64,000 nucleotides of DNA, taken from the NCBI RefSeq assembly GCF_900109785.1, contig NZ_FOBH01000003.1, forward strand, positions 124,001 to 188,000. Reading direction: 5' to 3'. The first letter of the stretch is position 1, and each line of letters starts with the position of its first letter. The position numbers were made by a program, and so were the translations under genes. Under the pieces are notes generated by a model, which had not been told where the DNA came from, did not search any database, and was given only the letters and a program-made list of their open reading frames with translations. Origin of the DNA: Nitrosovibrio tenuis. Its GTDB lineage: Bacteria; Pseudomonadota; Gammaproteobacteria; Burkholderiales; Nitrosomonadaceae. Positions 8,840 through 18,855 of this stretch are shown in pieces.

Positions 8840-9303
8840 TGGACTATGTTACAGCCAAATGGCTTCACATACTTTCTTCGACATTACTTTTTGGGACGGG
8901 GATCGGCACAGCGTTTTATCTATTTTCAGCTACCTTGACCAAGAACCCATTGATTATAGCGGCGGTTGCCAGGAATGTCGTCAACGCTGACTGGCTGTTT
9001 ACCGCAACCTCTATCATTATCCAGCCCCTTACCGGCTTTTATCTCATCTATCTGGCCGACATTCCGCTGGCAAGCCGCTGGATTGCCTGGTCCATTGGCT
9101 TGTATCTGCTTATGGCGGCTTGCTGGCTTCCGGTAGTGTGGCTGCAGATCCGCATGCGGCAGCTGGCTGCGAAGGCGAGTGAAAATAAGACGGCTTTGCC
9201 TGATCTATATTGGCGTTATTTCCGCTTCTGGATCGCGCTTGGCATTCCCGCTCTTATCGCGCTTCTCATTGTCTTTTATCTCATGGTTGCCAAACCAGTA
9301 TGA
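8839..9303 (+). CDS. DUF2269 family integral membrane protein
   Basis: A 154-residue protein with four hydrophobic helices and conserved K..H near the N-terminus (TAKWLHILSSTLLFGTGIG), the DUF2269 pattern. I chose the ATG at 8839, which overlaps the TGA of the preceding SDR-DoxX gene and has TTGGAG upstream. A TTG one codon earlier is less likely. The coupling with an SDR-DoxX protein recurs in proteobacteria as far as I recall. Its function is unknown. Confidence 0.8.
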   Translation: MDYVTAKWLHILSSTLLFGTGIGTAFYLFSATLTKNPLIIAAVARNVVNADWLFTATSIIIQPLTGFYLIYLADIPLASRWIAWSIGLYLLMAACWLPVVWLQIRMRQLAAKASENKTALPDLYWRYFRFWIALGIPALIALLIVFYLMVAKPV

Positions 9304-9458
9304 GCTGCCGGCCGTCCCTTGTGTGGTCTTTCCGGCCCATTTCTTGAGCCACGCCCTCCAAATTCAAAATGGAACTCGCGCTCTGGTTCGAGCTCGAGGT
9401 TTCTCCATGGGGAGAATTTATCTTTGGCATACCCGGAAGCCCGGATGCACCGGACTCC

Positions 9459-10208
9459 TCATACAGGGCTGTCTATATCTATGAATCGATGGGCAACACC
9501 AAATTTTCGGGATATATGCTCGCCTAATGCCTGTATGCCATACCGCTCCGTGGCGTGATGCCCAGCCGAGATAAATGCCACGCCGGATTCACGGGCGGCA
9601 TGGACCATCCGCTCGGAAATTTCTCCCGTGATAAACGTATCCACGCCCAGGCGGATAGCCTCTTCGAAATAATCCTGAGCACCCCCGGTACACCAGGCTA
9701 TGCGCCGCACGAGGCGCTCATCGTCACCAATTACCAGGGGTTTACGAGACAGCAGGCATTCAATGTTCCTGCGCAGCGCCTTGAGGCTCGACACCTCTGA
9801 GAGAAGTGATCCTTGCATGGCAATTCCCTGTTCACCAAAGCGGCCGGTTTCAACAAAACCCAGTTTGCGGCCGAGTTGTGCATTATTCCCCAGCTCCGGA
9901 TGGGCATCCAGCGGTAAATGATAGGCGAGCAAGCCGATGTCGTGTGCCAACAGATATGAAATACGGCGGTGCTTCATGCCAACAATACACGGGTCCTCTC
10001 CACGCCAGAAATAGCCATGATGGACAATGACGGCGTCTGCACCCGCTTGTATCGCGGCTTGAAGGAATTCGAACGAAGCGGTTACCCCGCTGATCAGTTG
10101 ACGAATTTCACTTCTGCCTTCCACTTGCAGGCCATTTGGGCAATAATCGCGAAAGCGGGCGACGTCTAGAAATTGATTCAAATAGATTTCGAGTTCATTT
10201 AATTTCAT
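9459..10208 (-). CDS. Nif3-like dinuclear metal centre protein (YbgI family)
   Basis: A 249-residue protein of the NIF3/YbgI family, which forms toroidal hexamers with a dinuclear metal site. Metal ligands are visible in VIVHHGYFW (about 61-69), AYHLPLDAHPELGNN (about 95-109), and AGHHATERYG near the C-terminus. The annotation GTP cyclohydrolase I type 2 is common but poorly supported, and the biochemical role is not settled. It is divergent from the degS-like gene, with 54 bp between the starts. Confidence 0.88.
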   Translation of the reverse strand: MKLNELEIYLNQFLDVARFRDYCPNGLQVEGRSEIRQLISGVTASFEFLQAAIQAGADAVIVHHGYFWRGEDPCIVGMKHRRISYLLAHDIGLLAYHLPLDAHPELGNNAQLGRKLGFVETGRFGEQGIAMQGSLLSEVSSLKALRRNIECLLSRKPLVIGDDERLVRRIAWCTGGAQDYFEEAIRLGVDTFITGEISERMVHAARESGVAFISAGHHATERYGIQALGEHISRKFGVAHRFIDIDSPV

Positions 10209-10262
10209 CAGTATTTATCCTATCCTTATAAAGATATTTTTCCGCTCGAAATCGGATTCTCG

Positions 10263-11456
10263 ATGCACAAACTCTGGTTGATTTTCGCACAAACGACAAC
10301 GATAGTCCTTGCGGCACTGTTTGTCGTTTCCACTTTGCGGCCCGACCTTTTGCCATGGAAATCACCCGGACCCGGTGGTGCGATGGTGACTGTAAGAGAA
10401 GCGCCTCTTGAAGCCGGGCCAAACGCGCTCCGCCCTAACAGCTTCGCTGACGCTGCTCAGAGAGCCATGCCATCGGTGGTGAATGTCTTTACCAGCAAAG
10501 AGGTCAAGGTTGCCCCTCATCCATTTATGGAAGACCCCTTTTTCCGGCGTTTCTTTGGTGATCGCCTCGAATCGTCACCGCAGAGCCGGCGGGCATCGAG
10601 TCTTGGGTCCGGTGTGATCGTCAGTCCTGAAGGCTATGTTCTCACCAATCATCATGTGATAGAGGCCGCGGACGAAATCGAGATTGCACTTGCTGATGGC
10701 AGAAAGGCCAAGGCGCGCGTAATCGGCTCAGATCCCGAGACTGATCTTGCCGTGGTGAAAGTGGATATGCAGGGACTTCCCACGATGACCTTCGGACATT
10801 CCGAGAGCGCGCGGGTCGGTGATATCGTGCTCGCTATCGGCAATCCCTTCGGTGTGGGTCAGACAGTAACCATGGGCATAATCAGTGCGCTGGGGCGGAC
10901 ACATCTGGGCATCAACACGTTTGAAGATTTCATCCAGACTGATGCCGCCATCAACCCCGGGAATTCGGGCGGAGCCCTGGTTGATACCTCAGGCAATCTG
11001 ATAGGCATCAACACTGCGATTGTGTCGCGCACGGGTGGATCGCTTGGTATCGGCTTTGCCATTACAGCGAACGTTGCAAAGCAGATCATGGAACAGATCA
11101 TTCAGAGCGGCGGCGTAACCCGTGGCTGGATCGGTGTGGAAGTGCAAGACTTGACCCCGGAGCTGGCGGAATCATTCAAGCGACCTAACATCAATGGGGC
11201 GTTGATCGCTGGGGTGCTAAAAGGCGGTCCTGCGGACCGGGCCGGAGTGAAACCGGGAGATATACTTGTTGCCGTGGACGGTAAGCCGGTAATCGATTCG
11301 TCCACGATGCTCAACCTGATCGCTGCCTTGTCGCCCGGAAAAACTGCTGCGATTACGGTGATCCGCAACGGGGCGGAGAAATCGATCAAAATCAACGTCG
11401 GCAAGCGCCCGAAACCCACGGCTCAGGAGCAATATGAAGGGCCTGATATGGAATAG
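10263..11456 (+). CDS. degS: DegS/HtrA-type membrane-anchored serine protease
   Basis: A 397-residue trypsin-fold protease. An uncleaved-looking N-terminal membrane helix (about 5-25) anchors it, facing the periplasm. The catalytic triad is His131 (TNHHVIE), Asp161 (ETDLAVVKVD) and Ser235 (NPGNSGGALVD). One PDZ domain follows (about 285-380). A single PDZ plus an anchor fits the DegS/AlgW type, which cleaves an anti-sigma factor during envelope stress, rather than the two-PDZ DegP/DegQ type. No rseA/rpoE genes are in the window to confirm the substrate. Confidence 0.88.
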   Translation: MHKLWLIFAQTTTIVLAALFVVSTLRPDLLPWKSPGPGGAMVTVREAPLEAGPNALRPNSFADAAQRAMPSVVNVFTSKEVKVAPHPFMEDPFFRRFFGDRLESSPQSRRASSLGSGVIVSPEGYVLTNHHVIEAADEIEIALADGRKAKARVIGSDPETDLAVVKVDMQGLPTMTFGHSESARVGDIVLAIGNPFGVGQTVTMGIISALGRTHLGINTFEDFIQTDAAINPGNSGGALVDTSGNLIGINTAIVSRTGGSLGIGFAITANVAKQIMEQIIQSGGVTRGWIGVEVQDLTPELAESFKRPNINGALIAGVLKGGPADRAGVKPGDILVAVDGKPVIDSSTMLNLIAALSPGKTAAITVIRNGAEKSIKINVGKRPKPTAQEQYEGPDME

Positions 11457-11651
11457 AAATCCCTGAACAAGTCCCAGGCGGGCGCGACGACGGCTGTTCG
11501 GGTGGTGGGATGCGCGCCCCCAGCAATCCATAAGCGTGGTTGCCACATCCCCGACGCTGCCCGATCCCCAAAATGGCTGGTTCCCTCCTGTTACTGACGT
11601 CAATTTGAGGAAGGGATCAAATCTTGCTGCAGTCGTTACAGTGATGGGAAA

Positions 11652-11679
11652 GGAGCTGCAATCCAGGAGCTGCAACTCA
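11652..11679. repeat. Short tandem repeat, 14-bp period, next to tatC stop
   Basis: GGAGCTGCAATCCA is followed directly by GGAGCTGCAACTCA (two mismatches). It lies between the convergent degS-like and tatC genes and touches the tatC stop. Its significance is unknown. Confidence 0.4.
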
Positions 11680-12483
11680 GCGGTTTCCTTTTTCGTTATC
11701 GGGCGTACCTTTCTCGTAACTGGCGTTATCACTGCTCATTGGCTGGGTTGGTTGATAAGCTAACGCCGAAACCGGCTTTGCGATCAAACTTGCCGCCAAT
11801 ATCCCCAATTCGTAAAGCAGGTAAAGCGGTACCGCCAGCATGAATTGCGAGACGACATCGGGGGGAGTAAAGATCGCCCCGATCACGAATGCGCCAACGA
11901 GAACATAGCGGCGTATATCCTTTAACTTATCAATCGAGACGATCCCCATCCTGACCAGTATCACAACAAGTATGGGTACTTCGAAAGTGATGCCGAAAGC
12001 GATGAACATGGCCAAAACAAAGTCGAGATATCTGCCGATATCTGTCATGACGGCTACACCCTCGGGTGCGAAATGGGTAACGAATTCGAACACCAGGGGC
12101 AGCGCGGCAAAATAAGCGAAAGCCATGCCGCAAATGAACAGAAAACTGCTGGCGAGAACCAGCGGCAATATCAGGCGTTTTTCATGGGAATATAACCCCG
12201 GCGCGACAAATGCCCATAATTGATAGAGGGTGTGGGGGAGAGTAAGGATAAAAGCCACCATCATGGCAACCTTCATCGGCACGAAAAATGGTGTTACCAC
12301 TTCGGTGGCGATCATCTGCCCGCCCTGCGGGAGCTTGTCCAGCAGAGGCTGTGCAAGCAGGGAATACAATTCTCGTGCGTAGTAAGCACACGGCAGAAAG
12401 CCGAGTACGAACCCTAAAAATACACGTATCAGTCTGGCCCGCAGTTCGACGAGATGCGAGATAAACGTTTCATCGGTACTCAT
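11677..12483 (-). CDS. tatC: Sec-independent translocase component TatC
   Basis: A 268-residue polytopic protein with six predicted membrane helices. It starts MSTDETFISHLVELRARL, matching the conserved TatC cytoplasmic N-terminus that binds the twin-arginine signal. Also typical are F.LPHTLYQLWAF.APGLY..E and the FEVPI segment. TatC with TatB forms the substrate receptor for folded proteins. It lies last in the tatA-tatB-tatC run, 103 bp after tatB. The C-terminal tail beyond the last helix is polar and of normal length. Confidence 0.95.
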   Translation of the reverse strand: MSTDETFISHLVELRARLIRVFLGFVLGFLPCAYYARELYSLLAQPLLDKLPQGGQMIATEVVTPFFVPMKVAMMVAFILTLPHTLYQLWAFVAPGLYSHEKRLILPLVLASSFLFICGMAFAYFAALPLVFEFVTHFAPEGVAVMTDIGRYLDFVLAMFIAFGITFEVPILVVILVRMGIVSIDKLKDIRRYVLVGAFVIGAIFTPPDVVSQFMLAVPLYLLYELGILAASLIAKPVSALAYQPTQPMSSDNASYEKGTPDNEKGNR

Positions 12484-12586
12484 GCTGTGAAAAGGAGCGG
12501 GCAGTGGAACCAGTCCACGTAATACTGAGTCGTGTAAAGAAAATGGAAGGGGAAATAATCGGAAAAGTACACGTTATCCGTCGCAC

Positions 12587-13018
12587 TCAATGGCTGGCGG
12601 CACCCGGCACTTCATGATTTGACTTTGACGAGACCGCTGAGGAGCTTGCTTTATTAGCTGGAGTGACAGTTGAATCTGATGGCGAAGCGTTTTCTGCCAC
12701 GGTGTCCGACTCTATAATGGAAGACGTGGAAGAGGACCTCGTTTCCACCCCTTCCATGGCTTCCTGGAACTGACGTATTTCTGTTCGAACCGAGGTTTCA
12801 ATGGAATGAGCGGTTCCTTCAACCGAAGTTTTGAATTTCTTCAATTCTTCCAGTTCCATTTCCCGTTGAATATCGTTTTTAACGTTATTGACGTAACGTT
12901 GTGCCCGCCCAAACAGATGCCCTAGAGTGCGCGCGACGCCCGGAAGCCGCTCTGGCCCGAGTACAACCAGCGCTACCACTCCTATAACGACCATTTCCGT
13001 AAAGCTGATATCGAACAT
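12587..13018 (-). CDS. tatB: Sec-independent translocase component TatB
   Basis: A 143-residue protein starting MFDISFTEMVVIGVVALVVLGPERLP. This is the TatB N-terminal membrane helix with the Glu in the membrane and the conserved GPERLP hinge, followed by an amphipathic helix (VARTLGHLFGRAQRYVNNVKNDIQ). The C-terminal region from about residue 75 is Ser/Thr/Glu-rich and variable. With TatC it recognises twin-arginine substrates. It lies 152 bp after tatA. Confidence 0.93.
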   Translation of the reverse strand: MFDISFTEMVVIGVVALVVLGPERLPGVARTLGHLFGRAQRYVNNVKNDIQREMELEELKKFKTSVEGTAHSIETSVRTEIRQFQEAMEGVETRSSSTSSIIESDTVAENASPSDSTVTPANKASSSAVSSKSNHEVPGAASH

Positions 13019-13170
13019 TTTAGCCTGAATTACTGGTTACGGAGGAAAAGCAAAGGCAACGAAATGGTAGGGATGAGTAAGAGATAAATGATATACCTAT
13101 CAAGCCACCTGCCAGGCGACCGGCACGTGCATTCGCCCTGCCTGGTGTCGTCTGAATTGCAATCGCCAAA

Positions 13171-13398
13171 TCAGGGCTTGGGCTGAGCGCTGTCCTTGAC
13201 CTCGGACTCGATGGTTCGAGCGCTGGTTTGTTGAGCAGATGGCGGTGTATCCTCTTCATCAGCGGTTTTCATTCCATCCTTGAAACCCTTCACGGCACTC
13301 CCAAGATCGCTGCCGAGATTGCGAAGTTTCTTGGTACCGAATACCAAAACAACAACCAGCAGAACGATCAGCCAATGCCAAATACTTAATGATCCCAT
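13171..13398 (-). CDS. tatA: Sec-independent translocase component TatA
   Basis: A 75-residue protein with the TatA form: a short periplasmic N-terminus, one membrane helix ([16 protein letters not shown]), the [24 protein letters not shown] hinge and amphipathic helix, then a charged tail. TatA oligomers form the translocation pore. It follows hinT by 9 bp, placing tat at the end of the his transcript as in many betaproteobacteria. Confidence 0.94.
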   Translation of the reverse strand: MGSLSIWHWLIVLLVVVLVFGTKKLRNLGSDLGSAVKGFKDGMKTADEEDTPPSAQQTSARTIESEVKDSAQPKP

Positions 13399-13407
13399 TT
13401 TTACTCC

Positions 13408-13761
13408 TTATCCTGGGTGTGGAATCATGCCGGGCAGGCGTTCCCTGCCTCCTATGATGTGAATATGCAGATGGTGAATTTCCTGTCCTCCCACATGGCC
13501 GGTATTGATAATGGTACGGAAACCATTGCTACAGCCCTGTTCCGAGGCGAGCCTGGGAATCAGAACCATCATATCTCCCAGTAAACTGCGGTGCTTGTCC
13601 TCGACTTCTGCCAGCGAGCCGATATGAAGCTTGGGTATCAGCATGAAATGTACCGGAGCTGCGGGATGGATATCGTGAAATGCAAAAACATCCGTGTCCT
13701 CATAAATCTTACTGCTGGGAACCTCCCCCCGCGCGATTTTACAGAAAATGCAATTCTCCAT
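13408..13761 (-). CDS. hinT: Histidine triad (HIT) nucleotide hydrolase, HinT type
   Basis: A 117-residue HIT protein. It begins MENCIFCKIARGEVPSSKIYED, the HINT-branch N-terminus with zinc-type cysteines, and ends with the triad HHLHIHIIGG (H-x-H-x-H). HinT hydrolyses adenosine phosphoramidates. It sits 2 bp after hisE in the his-tat operon, a common betaproteobacterial position. Confidence 0.93.
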   Translation of the reverse strand: MENCIFCKIARGEVPSSKIYEDTDVFAFHDIHPAAPVHFMLIPKLHIGSLAEVEDKHRSLLGDMMVLIPRLASEQGCSNGFRTIINTGHVGGQEIHHLHIHIIGGRERLPGMIPHPG

Positions 13762-13763
13762 TT

Positions 13764-14090
13764 TTACGCCTCTTTCCGTGCGGCTTTTTCATCTATTCCC
13801 GAGATGCCCTCCCGGCGGCGCAATTCATCCAGTACATCCTGGGGTTGCAGGTTGTGGTGAGCCAGCAATACCAGACAATGGAACCATAGATCCGCCACCT
13901 CACGCGTAATATGGGACTTGTCACCTTCTTTCGAGGCCAATAATACCTCGGCCGACTCTTCCGCTACTTTTTTCAGGATCTTGTCCTGCCCTTCATGCAA
14001 AAGCTTCGCTACATAAGAAGCCGTAGGGTCGGCGCTCTTGCGGCTTTCGATGACTTCTGCCACCCGATAAAGAACCGCAGGATCCGTCAT
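13764..14090 (-). CDS. hisE: Phosphoribosyl-ATP diphosphatase
   Basis: A 108-residue MazG-like all-alpha pyrophosphohydrolase performing step 2 of histidine synthesis (PRATP to PRAMP plus PPi). Conserved features are [28 protein letters not shown] with the metal-binding EExxE and the later [14 protein letters not shown]. It is separate from HisI, whereas enterobacteria fuse the two. It overlaps hisI by 4 nt. Confidence 0.95.
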   Translation of the reverse strand: MTDPAVLYRVAEVIESRKSADPTASYVAKLLHEGQDKILKKVAEESAEVLLASKEGDKSHITREVADLWFHCLVLLAHHNLQPQDVLDELRRREGISGIDEKAARKEA

Positions 14091-14482
14091 TTTTTGTAAA
14101 TTTCCCCCGGACTCTTGATTACAGGCGCGTCAACGACCCATTGACCATTTTCGAATTTATTGAAAAAGCAGTTGTGCCTGCCGGTATGACAGGATATACC
14201 GCCAACTTGTTCCACCGCCAGCAGCAGAACATCCTCGTCACAATCCAGATGAATTTCCTTCACCTTTTGTACATGACCCGATTCTTCGCCCTTATGCCAG
14301 AGTTTCTTGCGGGAACGCGACCAATAATGGGCTTCGCTGGTTTCGACAGTAAGTTTCAATGCTTCACGGTTCATCCAGGCGACCATTAAAACTTTTTTGC
14401 TGTTCGCTTCCTGCGCCACCACCTGTACCAGTCCGTCATCGGACCAGTTTATCTTATTAAGCCAAATATCGGACATAGACAT
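14087..14482 (-). CDS. hisI: Phosphoribosyl-AMP cyclohydrolase
   Basis: A 131-residue enzyme that opens the purine ring of PRAMP (step 3). It has the typical [12 protein letters not shown] and [18 protein letters not shown] segments, the DCDEDVLLL Mg site, and the zinc cysteines in [14 protein letters not shown]. It is monofunctional. It is followed by hisE with a 4-nt overlap and preceded by hisF at 25 bp. Confidence 0.95.
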   Translation of the reverse strand: MSMSDIWLNKINWSDDGLVQVVAQEANSKKVLMVAWMNREALKLTVETSEAHYWSRSRKKLWHKGEESGHVQKVKEIHLDCDEDVLLLAVEQVGGISCHTGRHNCFFNKFENGQWVVDAPVIKSPGEIYKK

Positions 14483-14507
14483 GTTTGAGGATCAGATTGT
14501 TCTTCGA

Positions 14508-15266
14508 CTATAGCCGTACTTCAATGCCATGCTGCGCCATACACTCTTTGGCTTGGCGTACGGTATATTCACCATAATGGAAAATACTGGCTGCCAGCAC
14601 TGCATCAGCATGGCCCTCGGTGATTCCTTCCACCAAATGATTCAAATTTCCCACGCCACCACTCGCGATTACCGGCACCTCTACCGCGTCCGAAACTGCG
14701 CGCATCAGCGCCAGGTCAAAACCGTTACGCGTACCATCCCTATCCATACTGGTCAGCAGTATTTCGCCCGCGCCCAGCGACTGCATTTTCTTTGCCCACC
14801 CCACCGCATCCAGACCCGTGGCCGTGCGTCCTCCATGAATAAACACTTCCCAGCCATTTCCCATCCGCTTCGCGTCTATCGCCACGACTATGCATTGTGA
14901 GCCATAGCGATCCGATGCAGCCTCCACCAGCTGGGGATTCTGCACCGCTGAAGTGTTGATACTGACTTTATCAGCCCCTGCGTTCAGTAACCGGCGGACA
15001 TCTTCGACTTTACGAACGCCGCCGCCCACCGTTAGTGGAATAAACACCTGGGCTGCCACCTCCTCGATAATATGCAGGATCAAGTCACGGTTATCGGAAC
15101 TGGCGGTAATATCAAGAAAAGTCAGTTCATCCGCTCCCTGGTCATCATAGCGCCGCGATACCTCGACGGGATCACCCGCATCCCTGAGCCCGACAAAATT
15201 GACGCCCTTGACCACGCGTCCATTTGTTACGTCAAGGCAAGGGATAATACGTTTGGCAAGACCCAT
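14508..15266 (-). CDS. hisF: Imidazole glycerol phosphate synthase, cyclase subunit
   Basis: A 252-residue (beta/alpha)8 barrel starting [21 protein letters not shown]. The catalytic Asp in PCLDV and the second in [10 protein letters not shown] are present, and phosphate loops GGGVR and ASGGVGN are visible. It works with HisH, which feeds ammonia through the barrel, to form IGP and AICAR. It lies 243 bp after hisA, the longest gap in the his operon. Confidence 0.96.
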   Translation of the reverse strand: MGLAKRIIPCLDVTNGRVVKGVNFVGLRDAGDPVEVSRRYDDQGADELTFLDITASSDNRDLILHIIEEVAAQVFIPLTVGGGVRKVEDVRRLLNAGADKVSINTSAVQNPQLVEAASDRYGSQCIVVAIDAKRMGNGWEVFIHGGRTATGLDAVGWAKKMQSLGAGEILLTSMDRDGTRNGFDLALMRAVSDAVEVPVIASGGVGNLNHLVEGITEGHADAVLAASIFHYGEYTVRQAKECMAQHGIEVRL

Positions 15267-15509
15267 AAAATATCTCTATAGCAAAATTCCAGGCATTCTC
15301 AGGTGAATTGCCGATTTACCACGCCCCACAGAAATTTCGATTTATAGAGTTATCCATAAGCCTGACCCTTGAAAGAAGCCCGCCCTTTGAGGCCCTTTGG
15401 GGATGTGTGAAGGCCGCCCAGAATTAAGTCACTGCAGCAGAGGTAAAATCGGAAAAATTCATGCACGGTTCGGAAGACCCGAGACGGCTTGCAAAATAGG
15501 CTAAAGTCA
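15267..15509. other. 243-bp gap inside the his operon
   Basis: Between hisA and hisF. The other his spacings run from overlap to 68 bp. On the minus strand an extended -10-like TGCTATAGA sits about 10 nt before hisF. I see no convincing open frame and no strong terminator. It could hold an internal promoter or be a remnant. Confidence 0.4.
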
Positions 15510-16286
15510 TCAGGATGAGGAAAAGCTCGCGTCCCGCATTCTCATTTTCATGCTCAAATCATCCGCCAGCGCCTGTGCCGATCTAAAGTCCAGCGCGCCC
15601 TCGTAAATGGCGCGTCCCGTGATAGCGCCCGCAATACCTTCCAATTCGATTTCGCAGAGCGCCTTGACGTCATCGAGGTTGCTGATCCCGCCGCTCGCAA
15701 TTACCGGAACGGTGAGCGCCCTGGCCAGTTCCATTGTAGCCTCGATATTGACACCGCTTAACATGCCGTCACGCCCGATATCGGTATAAATGATGGCTTC
15801 AACGCCGTAATCCTCGAATTTTTTCGCAAGATCCACCACATCATGGCCTGTGACTTTAGACCACCCGTTGACGGCAACTTTACCGTCCTTGGCATCCAGC
15901 CCGACCATGATGTGACCCGGGAATGCGTTGCAGGCGTCGTGGAGAAACCCGGGCGTCTTTACTGCCGCCGTCCCAATGATAATATAGGTGATGCCGTCAT
16001 CGAGATAGCGCTCGATAGTCTCGAGATCGCGTATGCCACCGCCAAGTTGAGTCGGAATTTCATCGCCAATGGCTTCAACGATCTCGCGGATGGCTGCCTC
16101 ATTTTTTGGCTTTCCTGCAAAGGCGCCATTGAGGTCAACCAGATGCAGCCTCCGAGCGCCCTGGTCCAGCCAATGTCTGGCCATTGCTCCAGGATCTTCC
16201 GAAAACACCGTGGCATTTTCCATCACGCCTTGTTTGAGACGGACGCAGTGGCCGTCTTTCAGGTCTATCGCAGGAATGATCAGCAT
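15510..16286 (-). CDS. hisA: Phosphoribosylformimino-AICAR-phosphate isomerase
   Basis: A 258-residue (beta/alpha)8 barrel starting [20 protein letters not shown] with the catalytic Asp in AIDLKDG. The second Asp is in [10 protein letters not shown], with phosphate-binding GGGIRD and ASGGISN. It catalyses the Amadori rearrangement of ProFAR to PRFAR. It lies 41 bp after hisH. Confidence 0.96.
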   Translation of the reverse strand: MLIIPAIDLKDGHCVRLKQGVMENATVFSEDPGAMARHWLDQGARRLHLVDLNGAFAGKPKNEAAIREIVEAIGDEIPTQLGGGIRDLETIERYLDDGITYIIIGTAAVKTPGFLHDACNAFPGHIMVGLDAKDGKVAVNGWSKVTGHDVVDLAKKFEDYGVEAIIYTDIGRDGMLSGVNIEATMELARALTVPVIASGGISNLDDVKALCEIELEGIAGAITGRAIYEGALDFRSAQALADDLSMKMRMRDASFSSS

Positions 16287-16327
16287 AGTAAGTCAGGATT
16301 AAAATGAGATTGAGTTTCGATATTGCG

Positions 16328-17044
16328 TCAAACATTACATCCGGATTCGCTTATCCGTACTTGCTTATCCATAGCTGAAGCGGGCTCCCAATGTACAAAG
16401 TTACGCAGCAGCATCAAACCCGCTTCTTGGCTTTTTTCGGGATGAAACTGGACGGCGAAAATATTATCTCTTGCTACAGCGCAAGTAAACGGAAAAGGAT
16501 AAAGACTGTAAGCCGCCGCGGACCCTGGATCGGCAGTTTCGACATAGTAACTGTGCACGAAATAAAATCGTGCATCCTGAGGGATACCCTCCCACAAAGG
16601 ATGCGCGGTGATCTGATGGACCTGGTTCCATCCCATGTGCGGTACCTTGAATCTGGGCTTCACATGCTCGTTGGCTCCATCGGTGTTACCGGTATCTGCC
16701 GTTGAGGTGGGGGGAAAACGCCGCACCTGGCCCGGCACAACGCCCAAGCCCGTGACGTTGCCTTCCTCGCTGCTATCGAACAGCATTTGCAGACCAAGGC
16801 AGATACCGAGAAAAGGTTTGTTCATCGCAGCATCCAGCACTGCGGCGCGCAATCCGTGCGTGTCCAGCTCCCGCAAACAGTCGGGCATCGCCCCCTGGCC
16901 GGGAACCACCACACGGCCAGCACTCCGCACTACCTCAGGATCGCCGGTAACGGAGATGGATACAGCCGGGGCCACATGCTCCAGCGCTTTGGACACGGAA
17001 CGCAGGTTGCCCATGCCATAATCAACGATCGCGATGTCGGTCAT
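16328..17044 (-). CDS. hisH: Imidazole glycerol phosphate synthase, glutaminase subunit
   Basis: A 238-residue class I glutamine amidotransferase that supplies ammonia to HisF. The nucleophile is in FLGICLGLQMLF, and the His/Glu pair in VQFHPEKSQEAG. I chose the ATG at 17044 (MTDIAIVDYGMGNLRSV), because this is the conserved HisH start. A longer in-frame extension to 17149 runs into hisB. There is a somewhat long loop around residues 113-135 (STADTGNTDGANEH) compared with E. coli HisH. Confidence 0.95.
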   Translation of the reverse strand: MTDIAIVDYGMGNLRSVSKALEHVAPAVSISVTGDPEVVRSAGRVVVPGQGAMPDCLRELDTHGLRAAVLDAAMNKPFLGICLGLQMLFDSSEEGNVTGLGVVPGQVRRFPPTSTADTGNTDGANEHVKPRFKVPHMGWNQVHQITAHPLWEGIPQDARFYFVHSYYVETADPGSAAAYSLYPFPFTCAVARDNIFAVQFHPEKSQEAGLMLLRNFVHWEPASAMDKQVRISESGCNV

Positions 17045-17069
17045 CCTACGCAAATAAAAATGAGAGGAG

Positions 17070-17657
17070 CTACAATGCGCCTTTTGTGGATGGAATGGTG
17101 CCCGTCGCGCGCGGGTCGGCTTCGATCGCCATGCGCAGCGCGCGCCCAAACGCCTTGAAGACCGTTTCCGCCTGGTGGTGCGCGTTGCGGCCGGTGAGAT
17201 TGTCGACGTGCAGCGTTAGCAGAGCGTGATTCACAAAACCTTGAAAGAATTCCTTGATCAAATCGACATCGAATTCGCCGATGCGGGCACGCACAAACTC
17301 GACGTTAAATTCCATGCCCGGGCGCCCGGAGAGATCCACCACCACGCGCGATAACGCTTCATCCAGCGGCACATAAGCGTGCCCGTAACGGCGCAAGCCC
17401 TTCTTATCCCCAATCGCTTGCATAAATGCCTGCCCCAGGGTAATGCCGATATCTTCCACCGTATGATGCGCATCGATATGCAGGTCTCCCTTGGCGACAA
17501 TCTCCAGGTCTACCATGCCATGGCGTGCCACCTGATCCAGCATGTGGTCCAGGAATGGCACACCGGTTGCCAATGTTGCCTTGCCGGTTCCATCCAGATT
17601 GATAGTGAGGCTGATCTGGGTTTCCAGTGTGTTACGGTTGACTTGGGCCTCACGCAT
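17070..17657 (-). CDS. hisB: Imidazoleglycerol-phosphate dehydratase (monofunctional)
   Basis: A 195-residue Mn-dependent dehydratase (step 7). Metal-binding histidines lie in [14 protein letters not shown] and GRNAHHQAE. It begins with [16 protein letters not shown] and has [16 protein letters not shown]. It has no N-terminal HAD phosphatase domain, so histidinol-phosphate phosphatase must come from elsewhere. It lies 47 bp after hisC and 25 bp before hisH. Confidence 0.96.
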   Translation of the reverse strand: MREAQVNRNTLETQISLTINLDGTGKATLATGVPFLDHMLDQVARHGMVDLEIVAKGDLHIDAHHTVEDIGITLGQAFMQAIGDKKGLRRYGHAYVPLDEALSRVVVDLSGRPGMEFNVEFVRARIGEFDVDLIKEFFQGFVNHALLTLHVDNLTGRNAHHQAETVFKAFGRALRMAIEADPRATGTIPSTKGAL

Positions 17658-17704
17658 GACGATTCCGTTGAACAGAGCAGAATGAAAAAAATCAGTTATT
17701 CCTG

Positions 17705-18787
17705 TCAGGTTTTAAGTGAAGCCTGTAATGCCATCAAAAATTGGTTGTTTTCGTCCGGTGTTCCGACCGTGACACGCAAGCAATTTCTCAACAATGGATG
17801 AGAGCCGTCTAGATTTTTGATCAATATGCCCCGTTTTTTAAGTTGCTGGAACACCTGTCCGGCCTCATGTTGGTGAGTCACCCGGAACAAGATGAAGTTC
17901 GCATCGGATGAAAAAACCTCAGTGCCTTCCAGCGCCGCCAAGCGCTCGCCCATTGCTGTTCGTTCGCGCTTGATCGCCGCGGCTTGTTGCAGCAGAACCT
18001 CAGAATGCTGTAGCACCTTTTCAGCGATCAGTTGAGTCGCAATGCCTACATTATACGGCAAGCGCAGCTTTTCCAATTGCGCAACCCATTCCGGCCGCCC
18101 CGCCAGGATTCCAAGCCTCAATCCAGCCAGTCCAAGCTTTGACAGCGTGCGCATCACCAGAAGATTGGGATATTGCGTCAGCTTGTCCATGAAGCTTGCG
18201 CCGGCGAAAGCATGATAAGCTTCATCCACTACCACGAGGCCGGGTGCAGCTTTAATAATACGTGAGATCGCCCCGGTGTCAAACAGGTTGCCAGTAGGGT
18301 TGTTTGGATAGGCAATAAAAATTACCGCTGGCTGGTGGCGCGCCATGGATTCAAGCACCGCATCCAGGTCGAGCGAAAAATCCGTGTTTAACGGCACACC
18401 CCTGTAATCTATCCGCGCGAACGTCGCAATCATCCGAAACATGACGAACGCGGGTTCGACACTCATCAGCACGGCTCCCGGTTTGGCGCAGGCCAAAGCA
18501 ATAATCTGAATGATCTCGTCCGAACCATTGCCCAGCATGATGTCCATCCCGGCGGGAACCGAGAGCGCTTCCCGGAGGGTGGCCTTGAGCGCGACGGCCC
18601 CAGCATCGGGATAGCGGTTGAGCGGCGCATCCGCGGCAAGCCGCGCAATTTCCTCGCGTAATTCGAGAGGCAGCGGATAAGGGTTTTCCATTGCATCCAG
18701 CTTAACCATGCCGACTGCGTGCGGGACGTGATAGCCCGAAAGCGCGAGAATTTCGGGGCGGATAACCTGATCAGGGGAGATCGACAT
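17705..18787 (-). CDS. hisC: Histidinol-phosphate aminotransferase
   Basis: A 360-residue PLP-dependent aspartate-aminotransferase-fold enzyme. It shows [38 protein letters not shown] and the PLP lysine in [15 protein letters not shown]. It transfers an amino group from glutamate to imidazole acetol phosphate. It lies 68 bp after hisD in the operon. Confidence 0.95.
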   Translation of the reverse strand: MSISPDQVIRPEILALSGYHVPHAVGMVKLDAMENPYPLPLELREEIARLAADAPLNRYPDAGAVALKATLREALSVPAGMDIMLGNGSDEIIQIIALACAKPGAVLMSVEPAFVMFRMIATFARIDYRGVPLNTDFSLDLDAVLESMARHQPAVIFIAYPNNPTGNLFDTGAISRIIKAAPGLVVVDEAYHAFAGASFMDKLTQYPNLLVMRTLSKLGLAGLRLGILAGRPEWVAQLEKLRLPYNVGIATQLIAEKVLQHSEVLLQQAAAIKRERTAMGERLAALEGTEVFSSDANFILFRVTHQHEAGQVFQQLKKRGILIKNLDGSHPLLRNCLRVTVGTPDENNQFLMALQASLKT

Positions 18788-18855
18788 TATGTTTATTGAT
18801 ATGCATGCAGTGCATGCGGAAGAGGAATGGCGGAAGCTAAGCTATGGAACAGCGG

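Noticed and set aside
9369-9527. 52-residue acidic plus-strand frame overlapping the Nif3-like gene end
   Set aside because: No ribosome binding site, and its second half is only the antisense of the Nif3-like gene.
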